Source of the DNA: Stichopus chloronotus
Taxonomy: Eukaryota; Echinodermata; Holothuroidea; Aspidochirotida; Stichopodidae
DNA length: 64,000 bases
Reading direction: 5' to 3'
Assembly: GCA_021234535.1 (NCBI GenBank)
Contig: CM037841.1
Coordinates: 10,622,825-10,686,824 of the forward strand
Position 1 is the stretch's first letter, and the number at the start of each line of letters is the position of its first letter. Positions 39,154-57,009 of the stretch are shown piece by piece. A model generated the notes under the pieces. The model saw nothing but the letters and a program-made list of their open reading frames with translations, made no database searches and had not been told where the DNA came from. The position numbers were made by a program, and so were the translations under genes.

Positions 39154-41089
39154 ACATCGTGAACTTTAAAAATACTGTAGGGGTACAAAAGATGTCTTAT
39201 CTATTTTACTTACAAAACATTGCACAGCAGCAACTGACTAAATTAATTGCTGTAAAAATTCAAAACATGCTGTACGACTAAATAATCATTGCTCATGTAG
39301 TGACTGGACTAATGACAGCAAATCAACTATGCAATAGTGTGAGCAAGGGGTAAGTATATGTCTACGATGTGAATTCTCAAACTCTACAACAAAATCACTC
39401 ATTTTTTTTTTTTTAGCATGATGGACAGACGGAGGAACTTCCTGAAATCAGTTTGAAATTGAAAATGAAAATCTATTTGTTGCAGAGTAATTAAACATTT
39501 CAATTGAATTCAACATTTTTACACCCAGATTTTTAATCCTCAATTAAAGATATGTACTTAATTGTTTTATTTCCAACATTGACTAAGAGATTCATCATGC
39601 AATGGTAAACAGTCTCAAATGACAATGCCTGATGGTGTGTTTAAAACTGTCCAATTTGATCAACAAATCAATTAAACATTCAAATAGTTACCTACCTTTT
39701 AAGTTTGGTTACGGTTATGCAGAGGACATTTTCCCATTGGACCATTAATTGTTCCATACGTCTTTAGCGAATGTCTCAAACATTTTGGAGTGGCGATAAC
39801 GTTTGAAAAACAGTTTTTGAATGATACCTACTTGGAGCAAACCATACTGCAGCATGTTACAACTTTGTCAGCTAAGAGAGAGAGAATGCCTTTAAAGAAA
39901 AACTATTTTATCATTTTTCCTCATTGCATGCCACCCACTTACATGTGACACAAAAAGAAAAACAATGTCCATGGAAAAAAAGTTTGATTACCCTGCTCAA
40001 TGTCATCTGTAGGGCATATTCATTAACGTATGTGTACATTGCAAAGTTTAAACAAATTTAGGGTTCAGCATCTGACCCCAACAGAGCTCCACTTCAGTAG
40101 CAACGTAAATTTTTTGAGCGATATTTTGCAAACGTCTCAATCTACAACTTTGTTTGAACAACATAATGAAGGATGCAATGTAGGTCAATGATTGTTTTAT
40201 GAACTACCAAATATCATCTGATTAATCACACTGCATGGCTGCAATGCCCTTCAAACGACTGGTCTGATCATGGACTTTGGGAGCCAGTGTAAAATCATCC
40301 CTAGGTCTTTCGAATTTGGAAGGGAATGTCATTCACTGTGAATAACTTTGGAAGGGATTTGTGGCAATTAGAGAGGAACAAACTTTTGAAAATTCATTCA
40401 TACAGGTTTCATGATCCAATATGCCTGATTCTATATGTGGTGGTACTACGGCTTAAATAATTCATGTCCTTGTTTGCTTCCTGCTAAGTTTCTGTTACTG
40501 CTGTGTGCAACAGAAGATAAAGGGGGAAAAAAACTATTTACCAGATTCCAATGTAGTTCATAGATTGTTATGTATCTATGTATGTATCTATGTATCTACA
40601 TGCAGAATGGACCAATTAAGGCTGACTGCTACTGTCAAACAAGAGTCTTGTTCATGCATTTTACAGGCACGCAAGCAATTTGCAGTGTGAGAACATCTCG
40701 CTGTCAATTGCAGTTGGGATGTCCCTCGTATTTTCTATTTTTTTTTTTGGATAGGGAGGTAATATCTCTTTTAGGGAGAGAATCACCTTATCTGCAGCTT
40801 AATGGAATGTTGGGAGAAAAGCAATTTGAGCCAATGCTGCACATTCTCTGAGCTGTTCTGAACATGTATTGTTATTCAGTATTTCAAACAGCCCTGGCAA
40901 ATACAATACAAGAATTCCAACTAGACTGGTTGCAAAACATCTAAAATCTCTCTTAAATATCTCACAAAGATGATAAATGAAAAGAAGATGGACTTGTGGA
41001 CCACGCAATTTGGTCAAATGAGTGAAGAGACGATGACAAATACAGCAAGGGTCACAAATCACTAACATCTTACAATGTATTTTGGTAAC
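39154..41089. other. No gene recognised
   Basis: Holds a short TATGTATC-type simple repeat at 40568-40600 and T runs at 39400 and 40740. Nothing else found. Confidence 0.55.
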
Positions 41090-41093
41090 TTAA

Positions 41094-41347
41094 AGGCCAT
41101 AACTCATCACCCTAAGCTATATTTTTACCTTCCGGAAAGCAAAATTCTCAACTGGTTTTAAGTCACAGTACTCTTTGATTGACAGCAAATTAAAAAAATG
41201 CAGAGTAGCTCTTGAATATTACATAGTGTGCAGAGGGATCCATTGTTTGATTGCACATGGGGAGGAATTTAAGACAGGCCATGGGAGGGAGTAGACGAAA
41301 GTGGTTGGGGGAATTGAAACTGTCTGGGGTGATGAGTTTTGGTAACT
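41094..41347. mobile_element. TTAA-flanked MITE, copy 2
   Basis: A 254-bp element flanked by TTAA at 41090-41093 and 41348-41351. Its ends are inverted: left AGGCCATAACTCATCACCC, right GGGTGATGAGTTTTGGTAACT. The interior matches copy 1 (19368-19612) in the same orientation with many differences. The better-preserved termini of this copy define the family ends. Non-autonomous piggyBac or Kolobok-type by target site only. Confidence 0.65.
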
Positions 41348-41694
41348 TTAACTAATACTAATAGAACATGAATTAGAAATGCAGTGTGGTTTCGATGATG
41401 TAGAACAGATTTGCTGCTCACAAGAAATTAGGCAATACATATATGACATGAATGAACAGGCCACAACAAGACAAAAACATTAAATCATCCTGTAAAATGT
41501 CACCTAACAACATCATTGCACAATTCTAACATTCTGCTACTTCAGCATTGAGCAGAATGTGTAGAGTATGCTACCATAGATTTACCACTTTCAGTGGTGT
41601 AAATCTTTACTTATATCTTTTCTGCTTTTACTGTTTTGTATTTTGTGTATACACTGTCGTCAGAAAACCAATTTCTGTTTTTATTGATGGACAA

Positions 41695-46801
<5,107 letters not shown>

Positions 46802-46809
46802 GTGCAGGG

Positions 46810-47399
46810 CAGTGGCATAACCAGAGGGGGATATCAATTGTCTAATTGCCCCCTCCCACTACCCCCAATGAAATTGGTGAGTAAAAAAAAATATTGGATG
46901 AAAACCACACCATGCATTTTTTAAGTAATTGCTGCTAAGTGGTGTGGAGTCTAATATTGATTCCATAAAAAACAAATTAATGAAAAGAAAAGAATCTAGT
47001 ATGATGAAATATGTAGGCTTTTGTTGACAAATAAGAATGTTGCATCTATACTTAGTGAACCAACCTGTAAGTGCCTGAATACATTAATTTAAACTGAACT
47101 AAACTAGCACTATTGATGTTATCAAAAGTTTATCAACAATTTCTTTTTGTGGCTTTCACTCACCACCCTTGCAGAGACTGACCTTTTGGAAGTGTAAATT
47201 TCTAAATGTGGTTTGTCAAAAATGAAGAATATTTGGCCATAATTCACAAGGTCCTGGAGGTTGGGAACTGCCAATTCCTGCACTATGAGAGGAACTTTTG
47301 GCAAAAATTTAAGTGGTATGCTACACTTCACTTAGAAAGTGCCATAATCACTTGTTCCCCCCCCCCCCCCCTTAAATAAAAAGTCTGGTTATGCCACTG
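46810..47399. mobile_element. hAT-like MITE with perfect 8-bp target duplication
   Basis: The ends CAGTGGCATAACCAGA and TCTGGTTATGCCACTG are inverted repeats. The octamer GTGCAGGG lies immediately outside both (46802-46809 and 47400-47407), a perfect hAT-style target duplication. The right subterminal region has a run of about 15 C. No transposase. The insertion lies inside a tRNA-like SINE remnant (see 47400-47480), so it is younger than that sequence. Confidence 0.85.
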
Positions 47400-47480
47400 G
47401 TGCAGGGCCTTGACCAAGCGAAGACCGAACCTCAACTCCCTAACATTCTCTGATAACCATTCCAGCTAGACCAGGGAAAC
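47400..47480 (-). mobile_element. tRNA-derived SINE head, interrupted by hAT MITE (candidate)
   Basis: Read on the minus strand, 47468-47453 gives TAGCTGGAATGGTTAT, resembling the tRNA D-arm/A box, and 47431-47423 gives GGTTCGGTC, resembling the T-arm/B box. The text after the B box (CTTGGTCAAGGCCCTGCAC) is like the post-tRNA segment of many invertebrate SINEs. A-to-B spacing is about 37 nt, short against the ~44 of a real tRNA, so a functional tRNA is unlikely. The continuation should lie beyond the hAT insertion, from 46809 downward, but its 3' end is not evident. Moderate to low confidence. Confidence 0.4.
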
Positions 47481-47490
47481 AACTGGTGAA

Positions 47491-50037
47491 GAACAGTAAC
47501 CTGTCTGTATGCAATGTCCACACAACCAGCAAAGGGGGCTATGTAATACATTCTAAAATTAGCTGTCTGGGAACTTTGCCATCATGGTACATTAGTTGTG
47601 TACACAGTGGACACTGGATACTACAGGGAGTACAAGTAATGCCCGAGAATAATTGTCAAAACAAAGTAACTGAAAACTGTCTTACACAAGCTTTAGCTTG
47701 AGGCTATTCATTTAAGGTGGTGAGCATGCCCCTCCAGATAAAGCTCACTTCAACTCACTACCGCATAATATAACCACACAAATCAAGGGAGTGAGACTTC
47801 AAAAAGTATCTAAAGCACTAGGAAAAATGATCAAAAATAGCAAAAAATTATGACTTCCCTTTGTCCTATCATATAGTTAGGAACAACTTGTATTGCCATC
47901 CCAATGTAGCACCTTCACTGCAAATTCCAGAAAAATCCACCAGTAACTACAGAAGAAGCAGGTTTTTGAACAGAGAGACAGACATTTTCTCCCCCTACAG
48001 TACCACATAAGCTCTACCCACACTTCGTGGGTTGAGCTAAAAATAGAAAAATCAACAACCCTGCCTTGGGGTTATACTGTAGTTTCTGAGACAGATCGAG
48101 TCCAACATGCCAACATAGTGCATCCAAACGCTTTCTGACAAGGGAATGGAGGGAGCATCGCATTGATGCAACTTGTTGGAGGATGGGAACAGATGTGTCT
48201 TTCCCATCCAGTATGTGGTTATGCCCTGGTGATACTTCCACCAACAGCTGAAATAAATTGGTTTCATGACTGAATGGAATTGCAGGAAGTTATGCAATCA
48301 TTTTCCAGCAACACACTCTGCTATATACGCACATTCCTAAATAGTCGTGAGCTACACTGTAGGCTGCTGCGTATGTACAGAAGTAGATATGGTTTCAACT
48401 TTCATATAATCTTATTTCTGTGGTATACTGTATACAATGGTGCTACCCTGTTGACTGAAAAAATAGTTCCTGAGTAACTGAGATTTACTATAGGGTCATA
48501 TTTTTAACCACAGCCAATGACTGTACAGTGTGTTGTTGACGGTATGGTCTGATTCGACAAAAAAGGTTTAACATGTGAGACAATATCTTTACTCTAAGTA
48601 TATTGAGCTGATTGTTTATAGCCCTCAGCATGGTTTACCTAAGTCAAGTCAATTTGCCAATTTTACCCACGTTGATATTTGTGCCTTGTTCCAGGTATCC
48701 CCTTAGAGAGTTCATGGGAAAGTGTGTTAAATTGTGTACAAAATTGTGCAGGGCCAACATTCAATGTCTGCTATGCAAAGAGGTTTTCAGGAACTCCTTG
48801 AGATGTAAACAGGAGCCAGGATCTCAATCAGTCACAATTGTTGTCTCAAGTCAATTTATTCAGACTTGCGTCTGACTTAAGTCACGACTTACATGACTTG
48901 TGAAATTTCTTGCAATTTTTGTATAGACTTGGATGCTGCAACTGTCTGATAGACTTGGATGGGTTACTCGGCCCTACTTCAGAATTGCAACTTCTTTGCA
49001 CAAGTCTATAAAAAAAAAAAAACAACGATGTTGCAAAAATGTAGGAAACAATGAATGTAAGAGGAGTTTCCACTGGTCATGACCCAGTGCTTGATCTGTT
49101 AATTTAATTTCTTATTAAGTTTTTATTCATTTCCTCATAAGCTTATCTCTGCATCATTAATAATTGGGTAAGAGGACACTCCTTCGACTTCAACATGAAG
49201 ATCTGTCAACAGTGTTAGTTCCTTCCCAAGCAGACCTCCCTGCTTGTTGTCTAAAACACAGAGGGCATTGTTCTTTTTCTTACGTATTTCTATAAGTTAT
49301 CTCTGGTCACATGTTCAACCTTTTATCTCATGTACAATATGGTAAGGTAATAATAGAATACGCCTGTTTTCAACCTACTATCGGCTGCGGAAAATGCCCT
49401 GCATAATCAACTGATTCCCTGATTCTGTGTGTAAAGTAGGAATTAGCAAATCGTGTAAATTATACAAGTGGTTCGACTTCTGCGAAAATGTCATGGTAAA
49501 AATAAGTCGATCCTGCCAACATGTATGGCTGAAATTCCCTTCCATCGGTGACCATTCATTAGTTACATAAATGTATATTACATATAGCTACAGGCACTGA
49601 AACTTCTGACATTGTTACCCTGGGCAACTGCGGTAAAATTCAGGATAATCCACGTTTGTAACGCCACATAATTTCTGTTTACAGCGTTTCAGTCTACAGC
49701 TTGTAAGTTTGCAAATTAACAATGAAGGTACAGTAGTACTAGCTACTTTTTTTATCTATTGAGAACTCCACCATAAAGCAGTCACGCTCAAACATGTACA
49801 AGCCATAGAAACTAAATTTAACTTTTAATTAAGATAGTAATGTTTCTTTATATCTGTTGCAGACTAGCAATGTACGAGCATGTTTTTCATAAATGAGAGC
49901 ACCCTTCTTTTTGACAATTAAAAATCAGCTGCCAGACATATTATCTTGGTTCCTAAATATTTCTCAGTAAAATCAAATGTAACACTACAAATTGCAACAT
50001 GGAAGTAAGGTGTTCACCACTTTTGTGCGCTCAAGGC
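47491..50037. other. No gene recognised
   Basis: A loose cluster of AAGTCA/GACTTG words at 48840-48960 recalls the hAT subterminal motifs of 21532-22496, but no terminal repeat was found around it. Confidence 0.45.
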
Positions 50038-51518
50038 CAGGGCTTGATAAAAACTTAAAGAAAGTGCATGTCACAAATGCCATTGGGGTGTTTTGAAAGT
50101 TAAGGGCACCACAGGAGAATGAAGAGCAAGACTGCTTCAATTTAACATGAGGGAAAGGCAAAACAGCATTTTGATAAGTAGGCATTAAATTATGAAGTGT
50201 GGTACGTGAATCAAGTGCTTAAAAACTTGTTCAAAATTAGGAGAGACGGTCACTCCCTGAGAATAATTTAGGAGGGATTTTGCAGGAAAAGAGAGCGACC
50301 TACATTTTTACAAACTTGTGGTAACTGTTCAATTAACAGTCAATCCATACTATTTTTGAATTACTGCTGTATTGAAAAAGGAGCACGAGTGAAACAAAGT
50401 GTGAGTACTTGTGAATTCTTTCCCCCCCCCCCATATCTCCCATATGGTTAAGGGCAATAGTTTTGAGCTTCATTGGAATTGGATAGACCTGGAGCTAGGA
50501 CTTTGTTAAAATGTAGCTTTGACAGAACAGATGACATCCTGTTGATAATGACACCTTTTAAGCTTAGCACATGACATTTCGAATGCTTTGGATCAAAATT
50601 GAAAAAAGGAGACCCTATAGCTCTTAATTACAGCAAGGACTCTACTTTTACATCAGAAAAACAAAGGTTTGTCTCCTACATGTTTCACAACAGCAGAAGT
50701 ACCAAGCCAATGTGGAGAAAAATGCCAAGTAGGAAACTGAAATTTATGAATAAACTGAGGATGGTCAGCTTAGGGCCTGTTTTGAACATTTCAGGTAAAT
50801 GTTTTTGTCATTCTTGACAGACTATGGTACTTTCAATACTTTTGAAAATCCATGTTGCTTCCCTGAATGAGAAGTACTGTAGTTTATACAGTACAACATA
50901 CGTGGCAATATGACTTGGGAGATCATGCCTGAAATCTCTCACTTTTGGGAGTCCAAATGTTTGTGTACATTATCACCTGTAGATTCCAAAAACCATCAAC
51001 AGCAACATGACTTCAATACTATTTCAAGTGACTTTATATTGACACAGTTAACCTTGATTTGACAACATTAGCATCAACAGCTAATTGCTACACATCTATG
51101 TTTATGACGATCACTGGTAAAAAAAAATGGAAACGTAAAATGTGCACTATTGACCATCATCTCTTTGACTACTAATTGAAAAAATCTCTTTTTCAAAATG
51201 TTGGGAAAAATTGGAACAAAAAGCATTTGCTGTGTGCTATGTTGGAAAGATATTTGCTGAAAATTGCTTTAAGACAGTTTGTATTTAAAAAAGCTAATTT
51301 TAGGGTGACTGAGAAGACTTATATTAGTAAAGTACCATCCTTCTGCAGATGAATGTGAGGCAATGGTACTGAAAGGATGGGCATTGACTAAAAATCAAAA
51401 CAGCAGTGATAGCAACTTTGCCATTGGGCGTTAGTATTTTCCCAGGGGGGGGGCCACGACAAATTTCAAGGGCACAATGGCCTTTTGCCATTGATGTCAT
51501 TAATTGCAACAAGCCCTG
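50038..51518. mobile_element. Possible hAT-like element defined by CAGGGCTTG ends
   Basis: CAGGGCTTG begins at 50038, and its complement CAAGCCCTG ends at 51518. Subterminal sequences also look related when the right end is reversed: a GCCATTG block then TTGAAA on both sides. The sequence between is plain AT-rich DNA with a run of about ten G near 51446. Flanking octamers do not match, which weakens the call; two unrelated fragments of one family are an alternative. Confidence 0.3.
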
Positions 51519-52054
51519 CAAGGGTGAAAAAGATTTTCATTTCATGTTTGCTATTCATGTATACTGGACTGGACATGCACAAAGATAAAACCTGAATTCA
51601 ATCTCTTTTGACAAACTGACACAAATTTACACTAACTGTAAGTCTTGGCTGTGCCAAAGTGAGAATTTTAATGGATGCATTAGTTAAAGTAACTGCTAGA
51701 ACCACAACAGTACATAGCAAAATGGACACATAATCTTGAGCATTGTACTTTTCATTCTTCAAAATTCCTTAAAACAAAAGCCAGTGTATTATGTTCCCAT
51801 GGATATTAACAATATCCAAGAAATGACAAAGGGAATTATCCTACTACTTCCATTTCATCCTGTTAATATCATATTTAGACTATTTACTCTTCTTCATTTA
51901 ATACCTACATCATTTCTAAATTCTAACAAACTGACCACTCCAAGATAATTTGTACAGTTAACTGCATATGACTTATCTGCCATATCCTTACTTTACCATG
52001 CTAAAGACAAGCACATCTTGTAAACTATGCCACACAATGCAATCACAATACACA

Positions 52055-52415
52055 CTTGAACAATGATTTACTGAGTTCTGGCCCTATTGTCTGCTCCCTA
52101 ATGCCCCAGGATGGATAATCGTCTTCATACTGAGACGTTGATCAAGTAAGAAGAAGCCTGAAGTGTTCTTGAACCTGCTAATATCTCTTGAGCACCAGCT
52201 ACAGCTGTACAGATGCAAGGACCTTGTGGGTGTATTTCTTTCTGATTTCAGTATGACACGGGCTCCCTCTACTTTAAAAAAAAAAAACACAGTTTTGTTG
52301 AAAAAGACACTTTTCAGTGCTCGTTTGATCTGAATTTCAAATCAGATAGTGACTGACAAAATGAGGAAAAGAAAGGGTATTTGGAGTGAGGCACTTGAGT
52401 AATTAAAAAGACACC
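52055..52415. repeat. Diverged interspersed repeat, copy 2
   Basis: Counterpart of 15885-16205, with an A run at 52275-52287 where copy 1 has a short AAAATAGG. The minus strand keeps a 68-codon open frame (52084-52290) which is broken by stops in copy 1, so coding ancestry is possible but unproven. Confidence 0.6.
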
Positions 52416-52554
52416 TGCACACAAGTACTAATGCATTGTACAGAATGTACTAATGCATTATGATTTTTGATGATCCTATTATGAGCATTTTTTTCTGAAC
52501 CTGACATTATCTCATTGAGATGTTTCACAGGCTACCTATGCTGTATATGAAAAA

Positions 52555-53858
52555 TGAGATCTGTACAAGATTCCTTTCTTGAGATCATGTCTACAAAGTC
52601 TTCACAATTTGACCCTTATTGACATTGATTGACATTTGACCCCAACTTAAAACCAAAGGATTCTTGTACACAATGAGATACACCTACATACTGAATATGA
52701 CATATGTAAAAGCATCCATTTTGAGCTACAGTATGTATGATGTTTCCAAGAATTTCATAACATGGCCCTGTTGAATTCAAATGACCTTTGACTGTCACCA
52801 ATGACAATGGAATTCTTGTATATTCAATGGGATACACCTCCTGTGCATACTAAATAGGGGATTTGCCCAAGCTTTTCTTCTTGAAATATCGTATTTGTTT
52901 TCACAATTTGAAACCTGTTGGTCTCAAGTGACCTTTGACCTCTACTAAAATTAATATGGCTCTTGCACCCTATGGGATGTACCCAGTGTTTGCGCTAAGG
53001 CATGGGATTGTGTGAATCCCGCACAAGGATAATCTTATGCGGGGGAGAATTCCATACATTATTCCACAGCTAAGGTTTTAGCTACAATTATGAATACATG
53101 CATCAATTGCACTAGCATCTTTACAAAGAGGCCAGTCTATCCTTGATTTTGAGTATCTCTAACAAAATCTTTTTTAGAGAGGGATATTTCTCCCAGATTT
53201 AATTCCTTTGTGCAAACACTGGATGCAGCAACAGGCCAAATATGAAATCTGTCTAAGTTTCTCTTCCTGAGATACTGTGATTACAACATCTTCACAATTT
53301 GACCCCTGTTGAAAAGACCTTTGACCTCTACTAAAATCAATGGGGATGTTGCAATGTGGTACATCAACACATCAAATATGAGATTTGTCCAAGCTTCCCT
53401 TCTTAAGATATTTGTGTTTACAAGGTTCTCATATTTTGACCCCTGTTGACCTCAAATGACCTTTGACTTCCACTAAAAACAATAGGGTTCTTGTACTTCA
53501 TGAGAAACACCTACATACTACATATGAGATCTATCCAAACTTCCCTTCTTGAGCTACTGTGTTCACAAGGTTTTCAGAATTTGATTCTTGTTGACCTCAA
53601 ATAACCTTTGACCTCCACCAAATTCTGTATGAACCTTGTGCTCAATGTGGTTTACCTTTTGACCAAATATGAGATATTTGCAAGACTCCATTCTTGAGAT
53701 ATCATGCTTACAATGTTTCCAAACTTTAATCCTGTTGACCCCAATGACCTTTGACCACCATCAAAAACAACAGGAGATCTTGAACTCATTGTGGTACATA
53801 TATACTAAATATATGAGATCTGTCCAAGCTCCCCTTCTTGAGATATTGTGTTTACAAG
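52555..53858. repeat. Tandem array of ~130-145 bp units containing DR1-like motifs
   Basis: About seven to eight diverged units begin near 52555, 52699, 52861, 53257, 53386, 53525, 53669 and 53815 (last one partial). A unit runs: GAGATCTGTCCAAGCTTCCC, TTCTTGAGATATTGTG, TTTACAAGG, CACAATTTGACCCCTGTTGA, then TGACCTTTGACCT, a short AT-rich part and CTCAATGTGGTACACC. Six units keep ACCTTTGAC or a very close form. The complement AGGTCAAAGGTCA is a direct repeat of nuclear-receptor half-sites spaced by one base. The unit starting 52861 is broken by an inserted MITE (52984-53221). No open frame spans the array. Confidence 0.8.
52984..53221. mobile_element. Small hAT-like MITE inside the tandem array
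   Basis: Inverted ends CAGTGTTTGCGC and GTGCAAACACTG bound a 238-bp insert with no similarity to the surrounding tandem units. Flanking octamers GATGTACC (52976-52983) and GATGCAGC (53222-53229) match 6 of 8. Removing the insert with one octamer restores a normal-looking array unit, which shows it arrived after the array formed. Confidence 0.65.
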
Positions 53859-54558
53859 TATGCGTCACCAACATACACCGCTGCTAGATTACAAAGGTTA
53901 CCATTTCATTGAAACCAAAAACACTGTCACTGGCTTGTATACATTTGCTTCAAAAAAGAAAAAGGTGATAACGTATATAGTTTTGTTGTAAATATTTAGT
54001 GTATTTATTTTCCAGTGTTAAATAGAAATATGTAAAAATGAACACTTTGTGAAAATTAACTCAGTGGTGGGATGTAAGCTGATAACAATATTTTTATTGT
54101 GCAGATAACAAGATTAAGAAGCTTAACTCAACTGTCTGTATTCTAGGCTTAGGCAACTTACTGGATTCTACTTCACAGTCACAACTCCTGCTCATGAGTC
54201 GAGAACAGACTCCACTTTCCTTGGAGTCTGGACTCCAGGGGAATTTCAAAATTACGCAAAAAAAAGTTTATTGTTTTTTTTGTGCACCTAACAGTTTAAT
54301 GTAACATTCCTTTGCAAGGTTTACTAACTTACAACACTGGTTGTTGTCTTTTTTTTCTTTGCTTGTAAAGTTTTTCAGTTGCCTCAAAATTTTGTCTGAC
54401 AACTTAGATTATTAGCAAAAAGCCTAATTCTTACTCACAAACACTGTTTGGGTTCCCACATCGTCTGTAAAATAATTATCACTCAAAATGTAACAATGTT
54501 ATATGCAATTATGGCATCTATAACAGAAATTCATGGTAGCAAATACCAGTGTGATTTA

Positions 54559-56124
54559 CAGTAAAACCCCGTTTATCCAAACCCCATTTATCCAAAACCC
54601 CGTTTATCCGAACTGGCCGTTTGGTTTCTTAAAACTGGCATCCCACACAAGCAACATAAAATTTCAGCCTAGATTTGACATTTTGCCTCTCTGTTTAACT
54701 TTTTTCTATCCTCGCAGATCTTTTTTGCAATTAAACCAGCTATTGTTAATGTTTATCTCTACTACCAATTTAAACTGCCAAGCTGGAGGATGAATACATG
54801 ATTCAGAAATACTCGGCTAATTCTGTCTGTTTTCTTCCCTCGTTGTGGGCGTAGAATCACAATAACGATTACTAAGTCCATACTGACAATAGCATATCGA
54901 AGTGTACTAAACTTAGACTCATCATGCAAAGCCCCGCGCTAGCGCTGCCCAACAATTGTTCTTTTCACACTGAACAATACAGTGATTGGAATAAATACGT
55001 ACGTGGGAGAATGTTAATCAGACTAAAATCTGGGCGCTATAGGTGAGAATGAAAGTGAACTGATGGCCCCAGACGAGAAAGTTAACAAGCTTTAAAGCTT
55101 GAAATTCAAAACAAATAAATCCAACCTTCGATCATCTTTCGGAAATATCTTTGAATTCATTCATGCATTGTGGCAAGGGAACTGATAGGCCCATTTACAC
55201 TTAATGAGCTAGTCAAAGATAGCAGGCTTCTAAAACCTAGTTAAACTTCAGAAACTATTAAGGCGGTACAACAAACGATTCAAACAAATAAAATGAGCTG
55301 TAGGCCTACTCAAGACAAATGAGCGAATTTTCCCTTGCCACGTTCCATTCCAATCAAGGTTATAAAATTAAGCAGTGCACGTTATTTTTCTACTACTGAG
55401 ACTCTGGCATTTTGATAAGCCTAGCTTTCAAACAGTACCAGGAAAGTAACCGCGCTCGTAATGTTGTAGCTAGCTCCTGCCTGAATTCGCAAGTAGCGGT
55501 AATAGCAGTTAGACTGTCGGGGGTTTTAAGTGGCATGCTTCTCACTTTACATCTCCCTTTTTCATGTTGGCAAGCGTTTATATATACCATTTGTAGAGGT
55601 AAAATTTCAAATGCATGTTCATTATTTTAGCACATGTTTTTGAAAATGTAGGCTACTGTTGCTTTTGGTTTATAATGTTAGGATTCCGTGTGTAGGCTAT
55701 GTGTTATCCTGCCGCCGAGCAAAGTATCGCAACCCAGACGGACATTCATTGCCCTCATTCAATTTATCCTTCTTGGAAGTTCAATCTAAGAAAAACACAC
55801 GAAACACTTTGAATTTGCAACAAATGTTTATTTCTTTATATGAAACCAAAGAAATAACACGGAGACAACGTAACAATGGTTAATTTCAATCTAAGAAAAA
55901 CACACGAAACACTTTGAATTTGCAACAAATGTTTATTTTTTTATATGAAACCAAAGAAATAACACGGAGACAACGTAACAATGGTTAATTTCACTTTATT
56001 AATAAGCGCATGCTTCACTCAGGGTAGCATATTAACGATAAACATGAAACCCCGTTTATCCGAACTTTTCTGTTATCCGAACAATGTCTGGTCCCGACCT
56101 GTTCAGATAAACAGGGTTTTACTG
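54559..56124. mobile_element. pogo/Tigger-like non-autonomous DNA transposon
   Basis: The left end CAGTAAAACCCCGTTTATCC and the right end, reversed CAGTAAAACCCTGTTTATCT, are the hallmark of pogo-group mariner elements. TA dinucleotides flank both ends (54557-54558 and 56125-56126). The motif CCCCGTTTATCC is repeated three times in the left terminus, and related GTTTATCCGAAC and TTATCCGAAC lie inside the right terminus near 56050-56082. The interior (about 1.4 kb) has a CpG-rich part at 55.4-55.75 kb and a 105-bp tandem duplication, but no transposase, DDE motif or helix-turn-helix domain I can recognise. Confidence 0.8.
55780..55989. repeat. 105-bp direct duplication (two near-identical copies)
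   Basis: Copies at 55780-55884 and 55885-55989 start TTCAATCTAAGAAAAACACA and differ at one visible base (TTTCTTT versus TTTTTTT). The near-identity implies a recent duplication, or an assembly artefact, inside the pogo-like element. Confidence 0.9.
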
Positions 56125-57009
56125 TATTCTCTTCCAAAGCTTCTGTAACATTTGTTTAACCTTACCTTCATAAGTGCTTCTGCCACAGCTGAAGCTGGTT
56201 AGACGGCCTACTTTGGAGAACTCAAAAACTTATTTTTAGAACCATGTGTTGAACGGTTGGAAAATAAACTATGGTGAATCGGTTAATGTTAGGTAGTTGC
56301 CCAAAATCCTTGCACATATCACTTTGTATTTTCTTAAGTTGAGATGGTGGTTGGGCATGGAATGTTAGCCTGTGATTGACAGGAAGGGGAAAATGATGTT
56401 GTACAAAAACGAAATGTTTAAGAAAAGGTTGCAGAGAGTTCAAGATCGAGAAAGGCAATTACACATGTAGAGTAAAATAAGCCGTACTATACTGGGCATT
56501 ATTACCTATTGATTTAAAGTTAGTTGGTTTTTCTTGGATTTAGAAAAACTTTGTGTACAGAATGTGTGGAGAAAAGTTGCGAGGCAAATTCAGTTTTTCT
56601 TTTGTATTTTATCAAGGCTAGTGTAATGAATCTAGTCGAGAAGTGGAAGTTCTACCATCTTCTCTGCCTAAGAAACTGGTATAATTGAAAATGCAAAGAT
56701 TGTCGAATAATTTTGTTAATACTATTCATTGTAGCTAAAGCAATTTTAACAGCAAAAGTATTTACTGCGACACATGATGATATATAATTATTGTGAAAAA
56801 ATAACGTTAATATTGCGGAAACTCTTTAATGCAAAGTGCAGTAATTCCTAAAAACTATATCTTGCTGGGCGTAAACCACTCTGAATACAGACTTTCCTTT
56901 TTGACTAGGCCTAGTATAGTCTGTGAGCTGTAGCCCCGCACCTCTGCCGAAAAAGAAATCTAGAAGATCACAGTACAGCTAGTAAAGGAAGAAAGGGCCC
57001 CAATAATCA

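Noticed and set aside
48820..49020. AAGTCA/GACTTG cluster as a second copy of the 21.5-kb hAT
   Set aside because: Lacks CAGAGTTGTAA ends, and motif density is much lower.
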